Part shown: positions 53,945-63,509 of the stretch, piece after piece | How the letters are laid out: every line of letters begins with the position of its first letter | Numbering within the stretch: the first letter of the stretch is position 1 | The notes under the pieces: generated by a model | Database searches by the model: none | What the model saw: only the letters and a program-made list of their open reading frames with translations | What the model was told of the DNA's origin: nothing | From: [Clostridium] innocuum | Lineage (GTDB): Bacteria > Bacillota_I > Bacilli_A > Erysipelotrichales > Erysipelotrichaceae | Reading direction: 5' to 3' | Assembly (NCBI GenBank): GCA_012317185.1 | Contig: CP048838.1 | Span: 2,480,001 to 2,544,000, forward strand | Length of the DNA: 64,000 bases | Translations under genes and position numbers: made by a program

Positions 53945-53991
53945 AAAAAAGGAAGACTGCACAGCGATTTCCTAATCGCATACACTCTTCC
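53945..53991 (-). terminator. Terminator of the lipoprotein-ECF operon
   Basis: GGAAGA and TCTTCC flank an inner GCGATT/AATCGC stem, then TTTTTT on the minus strand, about 50 nt after the ECF gene stop. Confidence 0.75.
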
Positions 53992-54040
53992 CTTCTACAT
54001 ATATGAAAGCATACACAGCAGAACTGCCTGTTCGACTGCA

Positions 54041-54562
54041 TCAATCCTCTGCTTTTCTGACCTCCAGCTTTTTCACGACACTCACAAGAAGCGGTATCAT
54101 CACCAGCTGCAGCACAATGCCGGGTATCGCAGTAACAAAGGCGGCAGTTAAAAATATCTGCATGGTATATGCCTTGTGTGCCATGCTCAGCAGCACCAGG
54201 TTGGCAAGTCCGCTGACTGCCCTTCCTGCCAGCATCGTGATAATTAAAGAAGGATACAGCGGCAGCTTTTTAGTCATCCATCCGCTCAAAAAGCCATACG
54301 TCGACAGCTCCAAACACATGGCAATTCCGGTCGGCATGAGCGGCGGCATGCCGGTTAATGCACTCGACAGCAGCGGTGTCAGCATGCCAACCAGAGCGCC
54401 ATAGGCGGGGCCGCACACAAATCCGCACAGCAATACCGGTATATGCATCGGCAGAAAAACTGTGCCTGCCTGCGGTCCAAAGGAATGAAAGGCAAAGGGC
54501 AGTACAAGCCCCAGTGCCAGAAAGAATGCTGACAGTGTCAGCTGTTTGACCTGATTACTCAT
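54041..54562 (-). CDS. ECF transporter S component
   Basis: 173 aa, about five to six helices. LTLSAFFLALGLVLPFAFHS is followed by FLPMHIPVLLCGFVCGPAYG and ALVGMLTPLLSSALTG, the usual pattern of vitamin-binding S components (HxP loop and GPxxGAxVGxxxP). It would bind a vitamin and dock to a shared EcfAA'T module located elsewhere. The vitamin cannot be told from sequence alone, and no riboswitch precedes it. AGGGGGA precedes ATG 54562, 9 bp after the thioredoxin-like gene, so they are co-transcribed. Confidence 0.86.
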   Translation of the reverse strand: MSNQVKQLTLSAFFLALGLVLPFAFHSFGPQAGTVFLPMHIPVLLCGFVCGPAYGALVGMLTPLLSSALTGMPPLMPTGIAMCLELSTYGFLSGWMTKKLPLYPSLIITMLAGRAVSGLANLVLLSMAHKAYTMQIFLTAAFVTAIPGIVLQLVMIPLLVSVVKKLEVRKAED

Positions 54563-54571
54563 AAAATCCCC

Positions 54572-55189
54572 CTATTTTGTTACGGCAGAAAACATATCTT
54601 CATAGATTTTTTTCAGCTCCTGCGTTTCCTTCTCTGTCATTTTCCGTTCATGCGCATCATGACCATCCACCGTACCAATGTGTCCGGAAACAGCCTTTCC
54701 ATCCTTTACGACCACGACAAAGGGCACGTAAAGCTGATACTCACCTTGATCATCCTTTTCCATAAACTGCTTTGTATAAGAAATCATCTCCAGCTTCTGC
54801 TTTGGTGTATAGAGAAGCTCCTTCTTGTCATCTCTTGTTCGTATGTATAAGATATGCTGCTTATCTGCCTTCGCGACTTCATTCATCACAGGCAGTGCCT
54901 CCACACACCACGGACAGCTTGGATATCCGAAATACAGGATTGCACTTTCCTTTTTCTGAAATACGGAAAGAGCCTCCTGCATATCCGAATCTACAAACTG
55001 ATTTTTTGTTTCCCTGAAATCCTTATATCCGCTCATATCCGCACTTTCGTCAATTCCGCAGGCACTGCTTTTATCTGTTTCATCTGAGCAGTAGGCATCC
55101 TTTTTATTCGGTTCTGACTTATCTGCCTCCGTATTTGCACTGCATGCGCATAACAGGCTGACCATGAGCAGCAGAACGATTTTTTTCAT
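54572..55189 (-). CDS. Thioredoxin-like lipoprotein
   Basis: 205 aa. The N-terminus KKIVLLLMVSLLCACSANTE is a lipoprotein signal with cleavage before Cys in LCAC, where the -2 Cys is unusual. A short Cys-containing spacer (AYCSDETDKSSACGID) comes next. The thioredoxin fold contains ILYFGYPSCPWCVEALPVMN with a CPWC active site, and YQLYVPFVVVVKDGKAV includes the cis-Pro. It is probably anchored outside the membrane as a disulfide reductase or oxidase; the partner is unknown. GAGGTG precedes ATG 55189. First gene of a two-gene operon with the ECF S component. Confidence 0.87.
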   Translation of the reverse strand: MKKIVLLLMVSLLCACSANTEADKSEPNKKDAYCSDETDKSSACGIDESADMSGYKDFRETKNQFVDSDMQEALSVFQKKESAILYFGYPSCPWCVEALPVMNEVAKADKQHILYIRTRDDKKELLYTPKQKLEMISYTKQFMEKDDQGEYQLYVPFVVVVKDGKAVSGHIGTVDGHDAHERKMTEKETQELKKIYEDMFSAVTK

Positions 55190-55214
55190 AAAATCACCTC
55201 ATTTGTCTGTGTTG

Positions 55215-55223
55215 ATTATACCA
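55215..55223 (-). promoter_or_regulatory. Extended -10 promoter of the lipoprotein-ECF operon
   Basis: TGG-TATAAT on the minus strand, about 26 nt before the ATG; the -35 at 17 nt (TGTGAT) is weak. Confidence 0.6.
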
Positions 55224-55409
55224 TACCTGTCTGTAAAATCACATAAAAACCATATAAAATATATCATCAGGAAAAGAACCGACTCCCTATCCAGTCAGTG
55301 GGATACTGTAAATTTCCTTCAGCTCATATCAAGCACAGAGGTAATGTCGTTTTTACTGAACAGTATTATGTATTGCTTTTCACCATATGTTCCAGCGTAT
55401 CGAAGGGGA

Positions 55410-55439
55410 AAAGAAAACGGACAGCTTCACCATCCGTTT
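55410..55439 (-). terminator. Terminator of the arginine operon
   Basis: AAACGGA and TCCGTTT form a 7-bp stem with an 11-nt loop, followed by TCTTTTCC on the minus strand, 7 nt after the argF stop. Confidence 0.82.
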
Positions 55440-55446
55440 CTTTCCA

Positions 55447-56355
55447 TCAGTCCTTCAGCAGTGTAACAAGAACCGCCTTTTGCGCATGCAGACGATTTTC
55501 CGCTTCGTCGAAGATTTCATCCGCATGAGCTTCAAATACCTTCTCTGTAATTTCCTCTTCCCGATGTGCAGGCAGGCAGTGCAGTACCATGGCATCCGCT
55601 TTTGCCACAGCCATGCATGCATCATTGATCTGATAGATGCCCTCAAAGATCTTCCTGCGCTGAGCAGCCTCCTGCTCTTCCCCCATGCTCGCCCACACAT
55701 CCGTCACCAGTACATCCGCATCCTTCGCGGCCTCCAGCACATTCTGGGTCAGTGTGAAGCGTCCGCTGGCCTGTGCACGCTTCGTGATTTCCTCATCCGG
55801 CAGATATTCCAGCGGGCAGGCACATGCCACCTCCATGCCGGCGAGAATTCCACCGTTGATCAGGGAATTCGCCATATTATTTCCGGCACCGATAAAGCAC
55901 ATTTTCAAACCCGTAAGAGTACCCTTGTGTTCCCGAATCGTCTGTAGATCTGCCAGCACCTGACAGGGATGCACATAGTCTGTCAGACCATTGATAATAG
56001 GAATGCTTCCATATTCCGCAAGCTCCTCTACATCGGAATGCTTGTACGTGCGAATCATAATGCCGTCCAGATAGCGGGACAGCACACGTGCCGTATCCTT
56101 GATTGGCTCTCCGCGTCCCAGCTGCATATCATTGGCATTCAGATACAGTGCAGTGCCACCCAGCTGTGCCATTCCCGTTTCAAAGGAAACACGGGTTCTG
56201 GTGGATGATTTGGTAAAAATCATACCAAGCGTTTTATTTCGCAGGTATGGCGTAAACACACCCTTTTTCACTTCTTTTTTCAGACTGTCTGCCAAATCCA
56301 GCAGATCATACAGCTCTTCCTTTGTCAAATCTGCAAGTGTCAGTAAATGCTTCAT
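55447..56355 (-). CDS. argF: Ornithine carbamoyltransferase
   Basis: 302 aa. It joins carbamoyl phosphate and ornithine to citrulline in arginine synthesis. Carbamoyl-phosphate binding: FTKSSTRTRVSFETG. Also LTDYVHPCQVLADLQTI (HPxQ) and AMVLHCLPAHREEEI with the catalytic Cys of HCLPAHR. Length fits the anabolic form. GGAGG precedes ATG 56355. Last gene of argGHCJBDF. The arcABC catabolic genes are absent, supporting the anabolic role. Confidence 0.96.
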   Translation of the reverse strand: MKHLLTLADLTKEELYDLLDLADSLKKEVKKGVFTPYLRNKTLGMIFTKSSTRTRVSFETGMAQLGGTALYLNANDMQLGRGEPIKDTARVLSRYLDGIMIRTYKHSDVEELAEYGSIPIINGLTDYVHPCQVLADLQTIREHKGTLTGLKMCFIGAGNNMANSLINGGILAGMEVACACPLEYLPDEEITKRAQASGRFTLTQNVLEAAKDADVLVTDVWASMGEEQEAAQRRKIFEGIYQINDACMAVAKADAMVLHCLPAHREEEITEKVFEAHADEIFDEAENRLHAQKAVLVTLLKD

Positions 56356-56366
56356 CGTCTTCCTCC

Positions 56367-57536
56367 TTACGCAATCTGCGTCAGTACAGCTTCCATAACA
56401 TCCATCGCTTCCTTCAGCTCCTCCAGTGTGATGGTAAGCGGAGGCAGCAAGCGGAGCTTGTCCTTGGCCGTTAAAAGCAATACGCCCTTTTCAATGCATG
56501 CAGCCACAACATCCCTGGCTGTAACACCATCCAGAACCACACCACGCATGAGTCCCAGACCATTGACCTGTACGACATGCGGCATTTTGCTCAGTCGCTG
56601 CTCTACATAAGCACCCTTTTTTTGAACAGCGTTCAGAAACGCTTCATCCATGCGCTTTAATACAACACATGCACCGGCACAGGCAATGGGATTGCCACCG
56701 AACGTTGTACCATGATCGCCGGGATGAAAGGTGTCGGATACCTTTTCCGACAACAGGACACCACCAATCGGAAGACCGTTCCCCAGCCCCTTTGCTGTAG
56801 TAACGATATCCGGATGAATCCCATACTGTTCATATGCATACAGGGTACCGCAACGCCCGATACCGGTCTGCACCTCATCCACGATCAGCAGGATGTCCCG
56901 CTCTCTGCACAGCTCTGCCACCGCGCTCACAAACGCCGGCTCCAGTGGAAGTACACCGCCTTCTCCCTGAATCATCTCCAGCATGACAGCACAGGTACGC
57001 TTGCTGACTTTGCTTTTCAAATCCGCAATATCATTGGCAACCGCATGTACAAATCCGGGTGTAAAGGGATCAAAATGCTGGTGGAAATGATCCTGTCCGG
57101 TTGCACTCAACGCCGTAATGGTTCGTCCGTGAAAGGAATTCACCAGCGTGATGATTTCATGCCGTCCAAAGCCATAATGATCACTGGAATATTTTCTGGC
57201 AACCTTGATTGCACCTTCATTCGCCTCTGCTCCGGAATTCGCAAAAAACATATTGGTAAAGCCGCATCGCTCACACAGCAGCTCTGCCACATCACTGTCC
57301 GGCTGTGAATAATACAGATTGGACACATGCGGAAGCGTGGCCGCCTGGCTCGCAACAGCCTGTACCCATGCATCATCCGCATAGCCAAGTGCATTTACAC
57401 CGATACCGGCTGTCAGATCCAGATATTCCTTTTCATTTTCATCATATACCCGACAGCCCTTGCCATGCGTCAGCACAACATCAAAGCGTGCATACGTGTG
57501 GGCGATATAGCGCTGATCATTCTCTTTTATACCCAT
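56367..57536 (-). CDS. argD: Acetylornithine aminotransferase
   Basis: 389 aa PLP enzyme, fold type I. It transfers an amino group from glutamate to N-acetylglutamate semialdehyde. MFFANSGAEANEGAIKVARK binds PLP phosphate, LIVDEVQTGIGRCG holds the Asp that contacts the pyridine N, and VTTAKGLGNGLPIGG holds the Schiff-base Lys. It starts 4 bp after argB ends. Confidence 0.96.
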   Translation of the reverse strand: MGIKENDQRYIAHTYARFDVVLTHGKGCRVYDENEKEYLDLTAGIGVNALGYADDAWVQAVASQAATLPHVSNLYYSQPDSDVAELLCERCGFTNMFFANSGAEANEGAIKVARKYSSDHYGFGRHEIITLVNSFHGRTITALSATGQDHFHQHFDPFTPGFVHAVANDIADLKSKVSKRTCAVMLEMIQGEGGVLPLEPAFVSAVAELCRERDILLIVDEVQTGIGRCGTLYAYEQYGIHPDIVTTAKGLGNGLPIGGVLLSEKVSDTFHPGDHGTTFGGNPIACAGACVVLKRMDEAFLNAVQKKGAYVEQRLSKMPHVVQVNGLGLMRGVVLDGVTARDVVAACIEKGVLLLTAKDKLRLLPPLTITLEELKEAMDVMEAVLTQIA

Positions 57537-57540
57537 ATTC

Positions 57541-58413
57541 TCACTCCTCTACCAGGGTTCCGATGCCTTCTTCACTAAACATTTCAATCAGGATGGAATG
57601 CGGAACCCGTCCATCGATAATCACCGCCCGCTGCACAGAGCCCTGTACAGCTGTCACCAGACAGTCCACCTTGGGAATCATCCCGCCGCTGATGACACCA
57701 TCCTTTTTCAATTCCTCAATTTCGGATAACGTCGCTCTTGGAATCAGCGAGCCTTCATCCTCAGGATTTCGTAAAAGCCCCGGTATATCGCTAACCAGAA
57801 TCATATTTTCCGCATGCAGCTTAGCCGCAATACTGGCCGCTGCCGTATCTGCATTGATGTTATAGGCATGTCCTGCCGCGTCACAGCCGACACTGGCCAC
57901 CACCGGAATATAGCCCTTTTCAATGATATCCAGAATCAGCTCCTCATGAATCTCCTCGATTTCACCGACAAAGCCGAGATCGCCCTCATCCACCGTATAC
58001 TGCCTTGCCTGAATACAATTGGCATCCATTCCGCTGATGCCGACCGCTCTGGCACCCTTCTGGTTGATCAGGGACACCAGATCCTTATTCGTTTTTCCAG
58101 CCAGCACCATCTGTACAACATCCATTGTTTCCTCATCTGTATAGCGTAGTCCTGCGACAAAGCGTGACTGCTTACCAACCTTATGCAGCATACCGTTGAT
58201 TTCCGGCCCTCCGCCGTGCACCAGCACGACATGCACACCGATTTCCGACAGCAATACAATATCCGTCATGACATTTTGCTTCAGCGTTTCATTTTTCATG
58301 GCGTTTCCGCCGTATTTAATGACAACGATTTTTCCGTTATACTTCTGTATATACGGAAGTGCCTTGGACAATATGGTCGCTTTCTGTATGGCATCTATTT
58401 TCAATGTACTCAC
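57541..58413 (-). CDS. argB: Acetylglutamate kinase
   Basis: 290 aa amino-acid-kinase fold. It phosphorylates N-acetylglutamate. VIKYGGNAMKNETLKQ binds ATP and VHVVLVHGGGPEINGMLHKV binds substrate. VVASVGCDAAGHAYNINADT and GGMIPKVDCLVTAVQGSVQR follow. No N-terminal arginine-sensing helix like that of hexameric inhibited forms is obvious. It starts with GTG 58413, preceded by AAGGG. Confidence 0.95.
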   Translation of the reverse strand: MSTLKIDAIQKATILSKALPYIQKYNGKIVVIKYGGNAMKNETLKQNVMTDIVLLSEIGVHVVLVHGGGPEINGMLHKVGKQSRFVAGLRYTDEETMDVVQMVLAGKTNKDLVSLINQKGARAVGISGMDANCIQARQYTVDEGDLGFVGEIEEIHEELILDIIEKGYIPVVASVGCDAAGHAYNINADTAAASIAAKLHAENMILVSDIPGLLRNPEDEGSLIPRATLSEIEELKKDGVISGGMIPKVDCLVTAVQGSVQRAVIIDGRVPHSILIEMFSEEGIGTLVEE

Positions 58414-58425
58414 ATCTCCCTTATC

Positions 58426-59643
58426 CTATGTTCGATAGTCTCCATTGATTTTCACATAATCATACGTCAGGTCACAGCCCCATGCCGTAGCCTGTGCACT
58501 CCCCTGCTTCATATCAATCAGAATATCAATTTCACTCTCACTTAAAATACAAAGTGCCTCTTCCTCATCAAAGCCGCAGCCTGCGCCATCCTTACATACC
58601 AGCATACGGCCTGCCTTACTGGCTAGCGTGACATCCACCTTATGAATATCAAAATCCCCCTCTGCATATCCGATGGCACACAGGATACGCCCCCAGTTGG
58701 CATCACGTCCGAACATGGCAGCCTTGAACAAAGAGCTTGTGACAACGGATTTTGCAATCGCTTTCGCTGTTTTCGTATCCTTGGCAGAGGCTACCCTGCA
58801 GGTCAGCAGCTTGGTAGCTCCTTCCCCGTCCTTGGCGATATTTCGACTGATTTCCACACAGATTTCCATCAGTGCCTGCTTAAAGGCTTCATAATCCTCA
58901 TTACGCTCACAGATTTCCGGATTCTTTGCCAGACCATTCGCAAGAATACTCAGCATGTCATTCGTTGAGGTATCCCCATCGACACTGACCATATTAAAGG
59001 TGTCTGCGACTACCTCATGCACAACGGCATCCAGCAGCTCGGCAGAAATCGCCACATCAGTTGTGAGGAATGCCAGCATCGTTGCCATGTTGGGGTGAAT
59101 CATACCGCTCCCCTTGGCCATACCGCCGATATGACATACCCTGCCCTGCAGCGTAAAGGTCACTGCGAATTGTTTCTTAAAGGTGTCTGTGGTCATGATT
59201 CCCTCACAGGCATCGCTTCCGCCCTTCACATCCAGTGCAGAAACCAGCTCCTGCATGTGCTTTTCAAACGGTGTAATGCTCAGCGGCTCACCAATGACTC
59301 CGGTAGAAGCAACGATGATATCCTCTGCGTTTAGATTCAGCTCCTGTGCGCAAAGCTCACACATGCGATTTGCGATTTCCTCTCCATTGGCGTTGCAGGT
59401 ATTTGCATTGCCGGAATTGCAGATGATCGCCTGGGCATGACCGTCCTGCAGATGCCGCTTTGTAACAGCGATCGGTGCTCCCTTCACCTTGTTTAATGTA
59501 TATGTGCTGGCAGCCGTACACATGACACTGCTGTAAATCAGAGCCAGATCCTTTTTCGAGCGGTTCCTGCGTATCCCGCAGTGAATTCCAGCAGCCTGAA
59601 AGCCCACAGGTGCACAAATACCGTTTTCCATCCAAGTAACCAT
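58426..59643 (-). CDS. argJ: Glutamate N-acetyltransferase / amino-acid acetyltransferase ArgJ
   Basis: About 405 aa. ArgJ moves acetyl from acetylornithine to glutamate, and bifunctional forms also use acetyl-CoA. The self-cleavage site is in KGSGMIHPNMATMLAFLTTD, where the Ala-Thr bond is cut and Thr becomes the nucleophile. GNANTCNANGEEIANRM and GRDANWGRILCAIGYA are also conserved. No separate argA/argE is present, which suits the acetyl cycle. ATG 59643 is chosen since AAGGA lies 8-9 nt before it; the 12 residues upstream overlap the argC end. Confidence 0.95.
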   Translation of the reverse strand: MVTWMENGICAPVGFQAAGIHCGIRRNRSKKDLALIYSSVMCTAASTYTLNKVKGAPIAVTKRHLQDGHAQAIICNSGNANTCNANGEEIANRMCELCAQELNLNAEDIIVASTGVIGEPLSITPFEKHMQELVSALDVKGGSDACEGIMTTDTFKKQFAVTFTLQGRVCHIGGMAKGSGMIHPNMATMLAFLTTDVAISAELLDAVVHEVVADTFNMVSVDGDTSTNDMLSILANGLAKNPEICERNEDYEAFKQALMEICVEISRNIAKDGEGATKLLTCRVASAKDTKTAKAIAKSVVTSSLFKAAMFGRDANWGRILCAIGYAEGDFDIHKVDVTLASKAGRMLVCKDGAGCGFDEEEALCILSESEIDILIDMKQGSAQATAWGCDLTYDYVKINGDYRT

Positions 59644-59659
59644 AATCAATTTCCTTTCC

Positions 59660-60706
59660 CTAGAAGGAGGCAGGCACATACATCAGCCCGCTGTCCTCCT
59701 TACAGTCGAACAGAATGTTCATATTCTGTATGGCCTGTCCGGCAGCACCCTTCACCATATTATCGATGGCCGATACCAGAATCAGGCGGTTATTGCGAGC
59801 ATCCATATGCAGGGATACATCGCAGAAATTCGAATACTTAATATATTTCAAATCCGCACAGCTGCCCAGAGGCAGTACGCGGACAAAGGGTTCGTCCTGA
59901 TAGAACAGCCGATACATCGACCAAAGCTCCTCCAGAATTGCTTCATCCGTCAAATCCACATAAATCGTGGAAATGATACCGCGGTTAATGGGCAACAGAT
60001 GCGGTGTAAAGGTAATGCTGGCTTTACTGTGGCACAGCTCGGACAGAGTCTGTTCAATTTCCGGTGTATGGCGGTGTGCCGCAACCTTATACGGAGCAAA
60101 GGCTTCGTTGCAGCGCGGGAAATGTGTGTTATCACTCAGTCCCTTGCCTGCCCCGGTTGTCCCCGACTTCGCATCGATGATGATATGCTGCTCATTGACC
60201 AGCCCCAGCTTCATGAGTGGTGCAAGTGCCAGCGCGATGCTGGTTGGATAACAGCCCGGATTTCCAATGATATCCGCCCCTTTGATTTGCGCACGATACA
60301 GCTCCGGCAAGCCGTATACAGCCAATTCATGGAGCTCACTGTCATGATAATCCAGTTTGTACCATTCCCTGTAATCCTGCTCATCACGCAGACGGAAATC
60401 CGCTCCCAGATCAATGAATTTCACATGAGCATCATAGCATTTGCGTGCCAGCGGCTCACTGAGTCCGTGCGGCAGGGATGCAAATACGATATCCGATGCT
60501 GCAATCACCGTGTCCTCATCGCTGAACACCATATCACAGAGCTGGTAAAAGCCCGGATATAATTCACTGATAGGCTTTCCGGTATAGCTTTTGGAGCTGA
60601 TTGCCGTCAGCTCGGCATATGGATGCATCAGCAGCAGCCGCACAAGTTCTGCACCGGCATAGCCGCTGGCTCCAATGACCCCCGCTTTAATCAATTTCAT
60701 CTGCAT
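59660..60706 (-). CDS. argC: N-acetyl-gamma-glutamyl-phosphate reductase
   Basis: 348 aa. NADPH-dependent reduction of acetylglutamyl phosphate to the semialdehyde. The nucleotide-binding N-terminus is AGVIGASGYAGAELVRLLL, the catalytic Cys is in IIGNPGCYPTSIALAL, and HRHTPEIEQTLSEL and PLGSCADLKYIKYSNFCDVS follow. ATG 60706 and ATG 60700 are both possible (SD AGGAG at 4 or 10 nt). The gene overlaps the argH end by 14-20 bp. Confidence 0.95.
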   Translation of the reverse strand: MQMKLIKAGVIGASGYAGAELVRLLLMHPYAELTAISSKSYTGKPISELYPGFYQLCDMVFSDEDTVIAASDIVFASLPHGLSEPLARKCYDAHVKFIDLGADFRLRDEQDYREWYKLDYHDSELHELAVYGLPELYRAQIKGADIIGNPGCYPTSIALALAPLMKLGLVNEQHIIIDAKSGTTGAGKGLSDNTHFPRCNEAFAPYKVAAHRHTPEIEQTLSELCHSKASITFTPHLLPINRGIISTIYVDLTDEAILEELWSMYRLFYQDEPFVRVLPLGSCADLKYIKYSNFCDVSLHMDARNNRLILVSAIDNMVKGAAGQAIQNMNILFDCKEDSGLMYVPASF

Positions 60707-62081
60707 CCATCTCCTTTTGTATCGCTTTCACATGTTCAATATGTGCGGCAACGATTTCCGGAGCCGGTCCGCCGATGACCTTTCGCTGTTTCACACAGGT
60801 CTCCAGAGAAATCGCTCCATAGATGTCTTCTTCAAACTGATCACTGAAGCTTTTATACTCATCCAGTGTCAGTGTTTCCAATGTTTTTTCCTGTTCCTGT
60901 GCATAGCTTACCAGTCTGCCCAAGACCCGGTAGGCGTCCCGAAATGCCATGCCCTTCTTCGTCAGATAATCGGCGCAGTCGGTCGCATTGATAAAGCCCC
61001 TGGCGGCTGCATTACGCATATTATCCTTGCGAATTGCAGCGCTTTTGAGCATCGGTGTAAAGGTGGTCAGACACAGCTGCACTGTATGCAGAGCATCAAA
61101 AACTGCCTCCTTATCCTCCTGCATATCCTTATTATAGGCAAGCGGAAGTCCCTTCATCATCGTCAGCAGCGTCTGTAAATCGCCATAGACCCGTCCGGTT
61201 TTTCCACGAATCAGCTCTGCCACATCCGGATTCTTCTTCTGCGGCATAATGCTGCTTCCTGTCGCAAAGGCATCGTCCAGCTCCATAAATTTAAATTCCC
61301 AGGAGCACCACAGAATCACCTCTTCCGCAAAACGGGACAGATGCATCATAACCATAGAAAGATCGGATGCTATTTCTATACAGAAGTCGCGATCACTGAC
61401 ACCGTCCAGAGAATTCATGCTGATGCTGTCAAAGTGAAGCTGCTCCTTTACAAATTCCCGGTCAATCGGATAGGTGGTAGCTGCCAGAGCACCGCTTCCC
61501 AGCGGGAGTGTGCGAATACGCTTCTGTGCCTCCTGCAATCGCTGAAGGTCGCGTAAAAACATCTCCGCATAGGCCATCAGATGATGTGCAAAGGTGATGG
61601 GCTGCGCACGCTGCAGATGCGTGTAGCCCGGCATGATGGTTTCCGTATGCTCCTGTGCCTTTTCACACAGGACCGTAAGCAGCTCCTGCAGCTTGTCACA
61701 TACCGTACGTACCTCATCACTGCAATACATACGGGTATCCAGTGCCACCTGATCATTACGGGAGCGCGCTGTATGCAATCGCTTTCCCGCATCCCCAATC
61801 CGTTTTGTAAGCTCCTGCTCCATGAACATATGAATATCCTCGGCTGAGGGATCAATCAAAAGCGCGCCGCTCTCAATATCTCTTTGAATCGCTTCCAGCC
61901 CCTGCGCGATGGCAGCACCGTCTGCTTTTGAAATAATTCCCTGCTTTGCAAGCATGGCCGCATGCGCCATGGAGCCTTTTATATCCTGTGTAACCATAAG
62001 ATGGTCAATGGAAATACTGGAGTTGAAATCATTCAGCCGCTGATCCGCTTCCTTCTTGAATCGTGCATCCCATAAATTCAT
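60687..62081 (-). CDS. argH: Argininosuccinate lyase
   Basis: 464 aa. It splits argininosuccinate into arginine and fumarate, the last step. The signature GSSIMPQKKNPDVAELIRGK contains the catalytic Ser loop of the fumarase/aspartase superfamily. LHTARSRNDQVALDTRMY and MPGYTHLQRAQPITFAHHL are also typical. GAGAGGA lies upstream of ATG 62081. About 90 bp with a hairpin separate it from argG. Confidence 0.96.
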   Translation of the reverse strand: MNLWDARFKKEADQRLNDFNSSISIDHLMVTQDIKGSMAHAAMLAKQGIISKADGAAIAQGLEAIQRDIESGALLIDPSAEDIHMFMEQELTKRIGDAGKRLHTARSRNDQVALDTRMYCSDEVRTVCDKLQELLTVLCEKAQEHTETIMPGYTHLQRAQPITFAHHLMAYAEMFLRDLQRLQEAQKRIRTLPLGSGALAATTYPIDREFVKEQLHFDSISMNSLDGVSDRDFCIEIASDLSMVMMHLSRFAEEVILWCSWEFKFMELDDAFATGSSIMPQKKNPDVAELIRGKTGRVYGDLQTLLTMMKGLPLAYNKDMQEDKEAVFDALHTVQLCLTTFTPMLKSAAIRKDNMRNAAARGFINATDCADYLTKKGMAFRDAYRVLGRLVSYAQEQEKTLETLTLDEYKSFSDQFEEDIYGAISLETCVKQRKVIGGPAPEIVAAHIEHVKAIQKEMDADEID

Positions 62082-62124
62082 ATGCTCTCATCCTCTCTTT
62101 TCCTTGTATGCCAGAAGGCAGTGC

Positions 62125-62154
62125 AGTCTAAATGCCGCAGCATTTCAACAGACT
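62125..62154 (-). other. Intercistronic hairpin between argG and argH
   Basis: AGTCT-gttg-AAATGC-TGCG-GCATTT-AGACT, an 11-bp two-part stem with a one-sided bulge and no U-tract. Likely an mRNA processing or stability element rather than a terminator. Confidence 0.55.
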
Positions 62155-62171
62155 CCCCTTCTTATCTATAT

Positions 62172-63395
62172 TTATTTCTTCCTTTTTTCATCCATGATCG
62201 CCTTTACCTTGATTGGCAGCCCATACAGATTGATAAAGCCTGCGGAATCATTTTGATCATAGGAATCATCCTCACCAAAGCTTGCAATCTGCTCGGAATA
62301 TAAGGTATATGGCGAGGAAATGCTGGCCGGTGTAAGATTTCCCTTATACAGCTTGATTTTCACCTCACCACTCACGGTTTCACTTGTCTTATCGACAAAG
62401 GCACTCAATGCTTCACGAAGCGGAGTGAACCATTGTCCGTTGTAGAGAATTTCACCGAATTTAATTCCTACCCCCTGCTTGTAATGCATGGTTTCCTTAT
62501 CCAGACAGATGGATTCCAGCCACTGATGCGCCTTATATAAAATGGTTCCGCCCGGTGTTTCATAAACACCACGGCTCTTCATTCCCACCAGACGGTTTTC
62601 TACCATATCAATGATACCGATGCCGTTGGCACCGCCAATCTCATTCAGCTTTGTTACCATTGCCTGACCGCCCAGCTTTTCACCGTTTAATGCTGTCGGA
62701 ATCCCCTTCTCAAAGGTCAGAGTGATATAAGTCGGTGTATCCGGAGCCTGTTCCGGGGTCACTCCCATCTCCAGTATGTCATCATACTGCGGCTCATTCA
62801 TCGGATCCTCCAGATCCAGCCCCTCATGGCTTAAATGCCACAGATTTTTATCCTTGGAATAATTGGTTTCTCTTGAAATCTTTAACGGAATGTTATGCGC
62901 TTCTGCATAATCAATTTCATCATCTCTGGATTTCAGCTCCCATGTTCTCCATGGCGCTATAATCGGCATATCCGGTGCAAACGCCTTGATTGCCAGCTCG
63001 AAGCGTACCTGATCATTCCCCTTACCGGTACAGCCGTGACAAATAGCGTCAGCTCCCTCCTGTTTCGCGATTTCCACCAGCTTCTGTCCAATCAGCGGAC
63101 GTGCAAAGGCTGTTCCCAGCAGATATACATCCTCATAAATGGCATTGGCTTTTAAACAGGGATAGATATAATCCTCCACAAATTCATCCTTCAAATCCAG
63201 AATATACAGCTTGCTGGCACCGGTCTTGATCGCTTTTTCCTCAAGTCCATCCAGCTCTGTTCCCTGTCCTACATCCGCAGAAACCGCAACGACCTCACAG
63301 TTATTGTAATTTTCCTTCAGCCACGGGATGATAATGGAGGTATCCAGCCCGCCGGAATATGCAAGTATTACCTTCTTAATGTCTTTTGTTTCCAT
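62172..63395 (-). CDS. argG: Argininosuccinate synthase
   Basis: 407 aa, normal length. It condenses citrulline and aspartate using ATP. The PP-loop is [35 protein letters not shown] and [20 protein letters not shown] are family hallmarks. GAGGAG precedes ATG 63395. First gene of the seven-gene arginine operon and directly behind the T-box leader. Confidence 0.97.
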   Translation of the reverse strand: METKDIKKVILAYSGGLDTSIIIPWLKENYNNCEVVAVSADVGQGTELDGLEEKAIKTGASKLYILDLKDEFVEDYIYPCLKANAIYEDVYLLGTAFARPLIGQKLVEIAKQEGADAICHGCTGKGNDQVRFELAIKAFAPDMPIIAPWRTWELKSRDDEIDYAEAHNIPLKISRETNYSKDKNLWHLSHEGLDLEDPMNEPQYDDILEMGVTPEQAPDTPTYITLTFEKGIPTALNGEKLGGQAMVTKLNEIGGANGIGIIDMVENRLVGMKSRGVYETPGGTILYKAHQWLESICLDKETMHYKQGVGIKFGEILYNGQWFTPLREALSAFVDKTSETVSGEVKIKLYKGNLTPASISSPYTLYSEQIASFGEDDSYDQNDSAGFINLYGLPIKVKAIMDEKRKK

Positions 63396-63509
63396 GTTCT
63401 TCTCCTCTTCTTTCTGTTATTCTTTCTCTACGTTCATTGTAACACGTTTTCAGCCCTTCTCGTCGTTTTCATCGTCGTTTCATCATATTTTTCATATCCT
63501 CACCTCATG

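Noticed and set aside
53756..53962. Minus-strand ORF of 68 aa (GTG start, three Cys near the end)
   Set aside because: It starts within the terminator of the ECF operon, has no SD and ends through the xpt terminator. Its Cys-containing tail is curious but unsupported.
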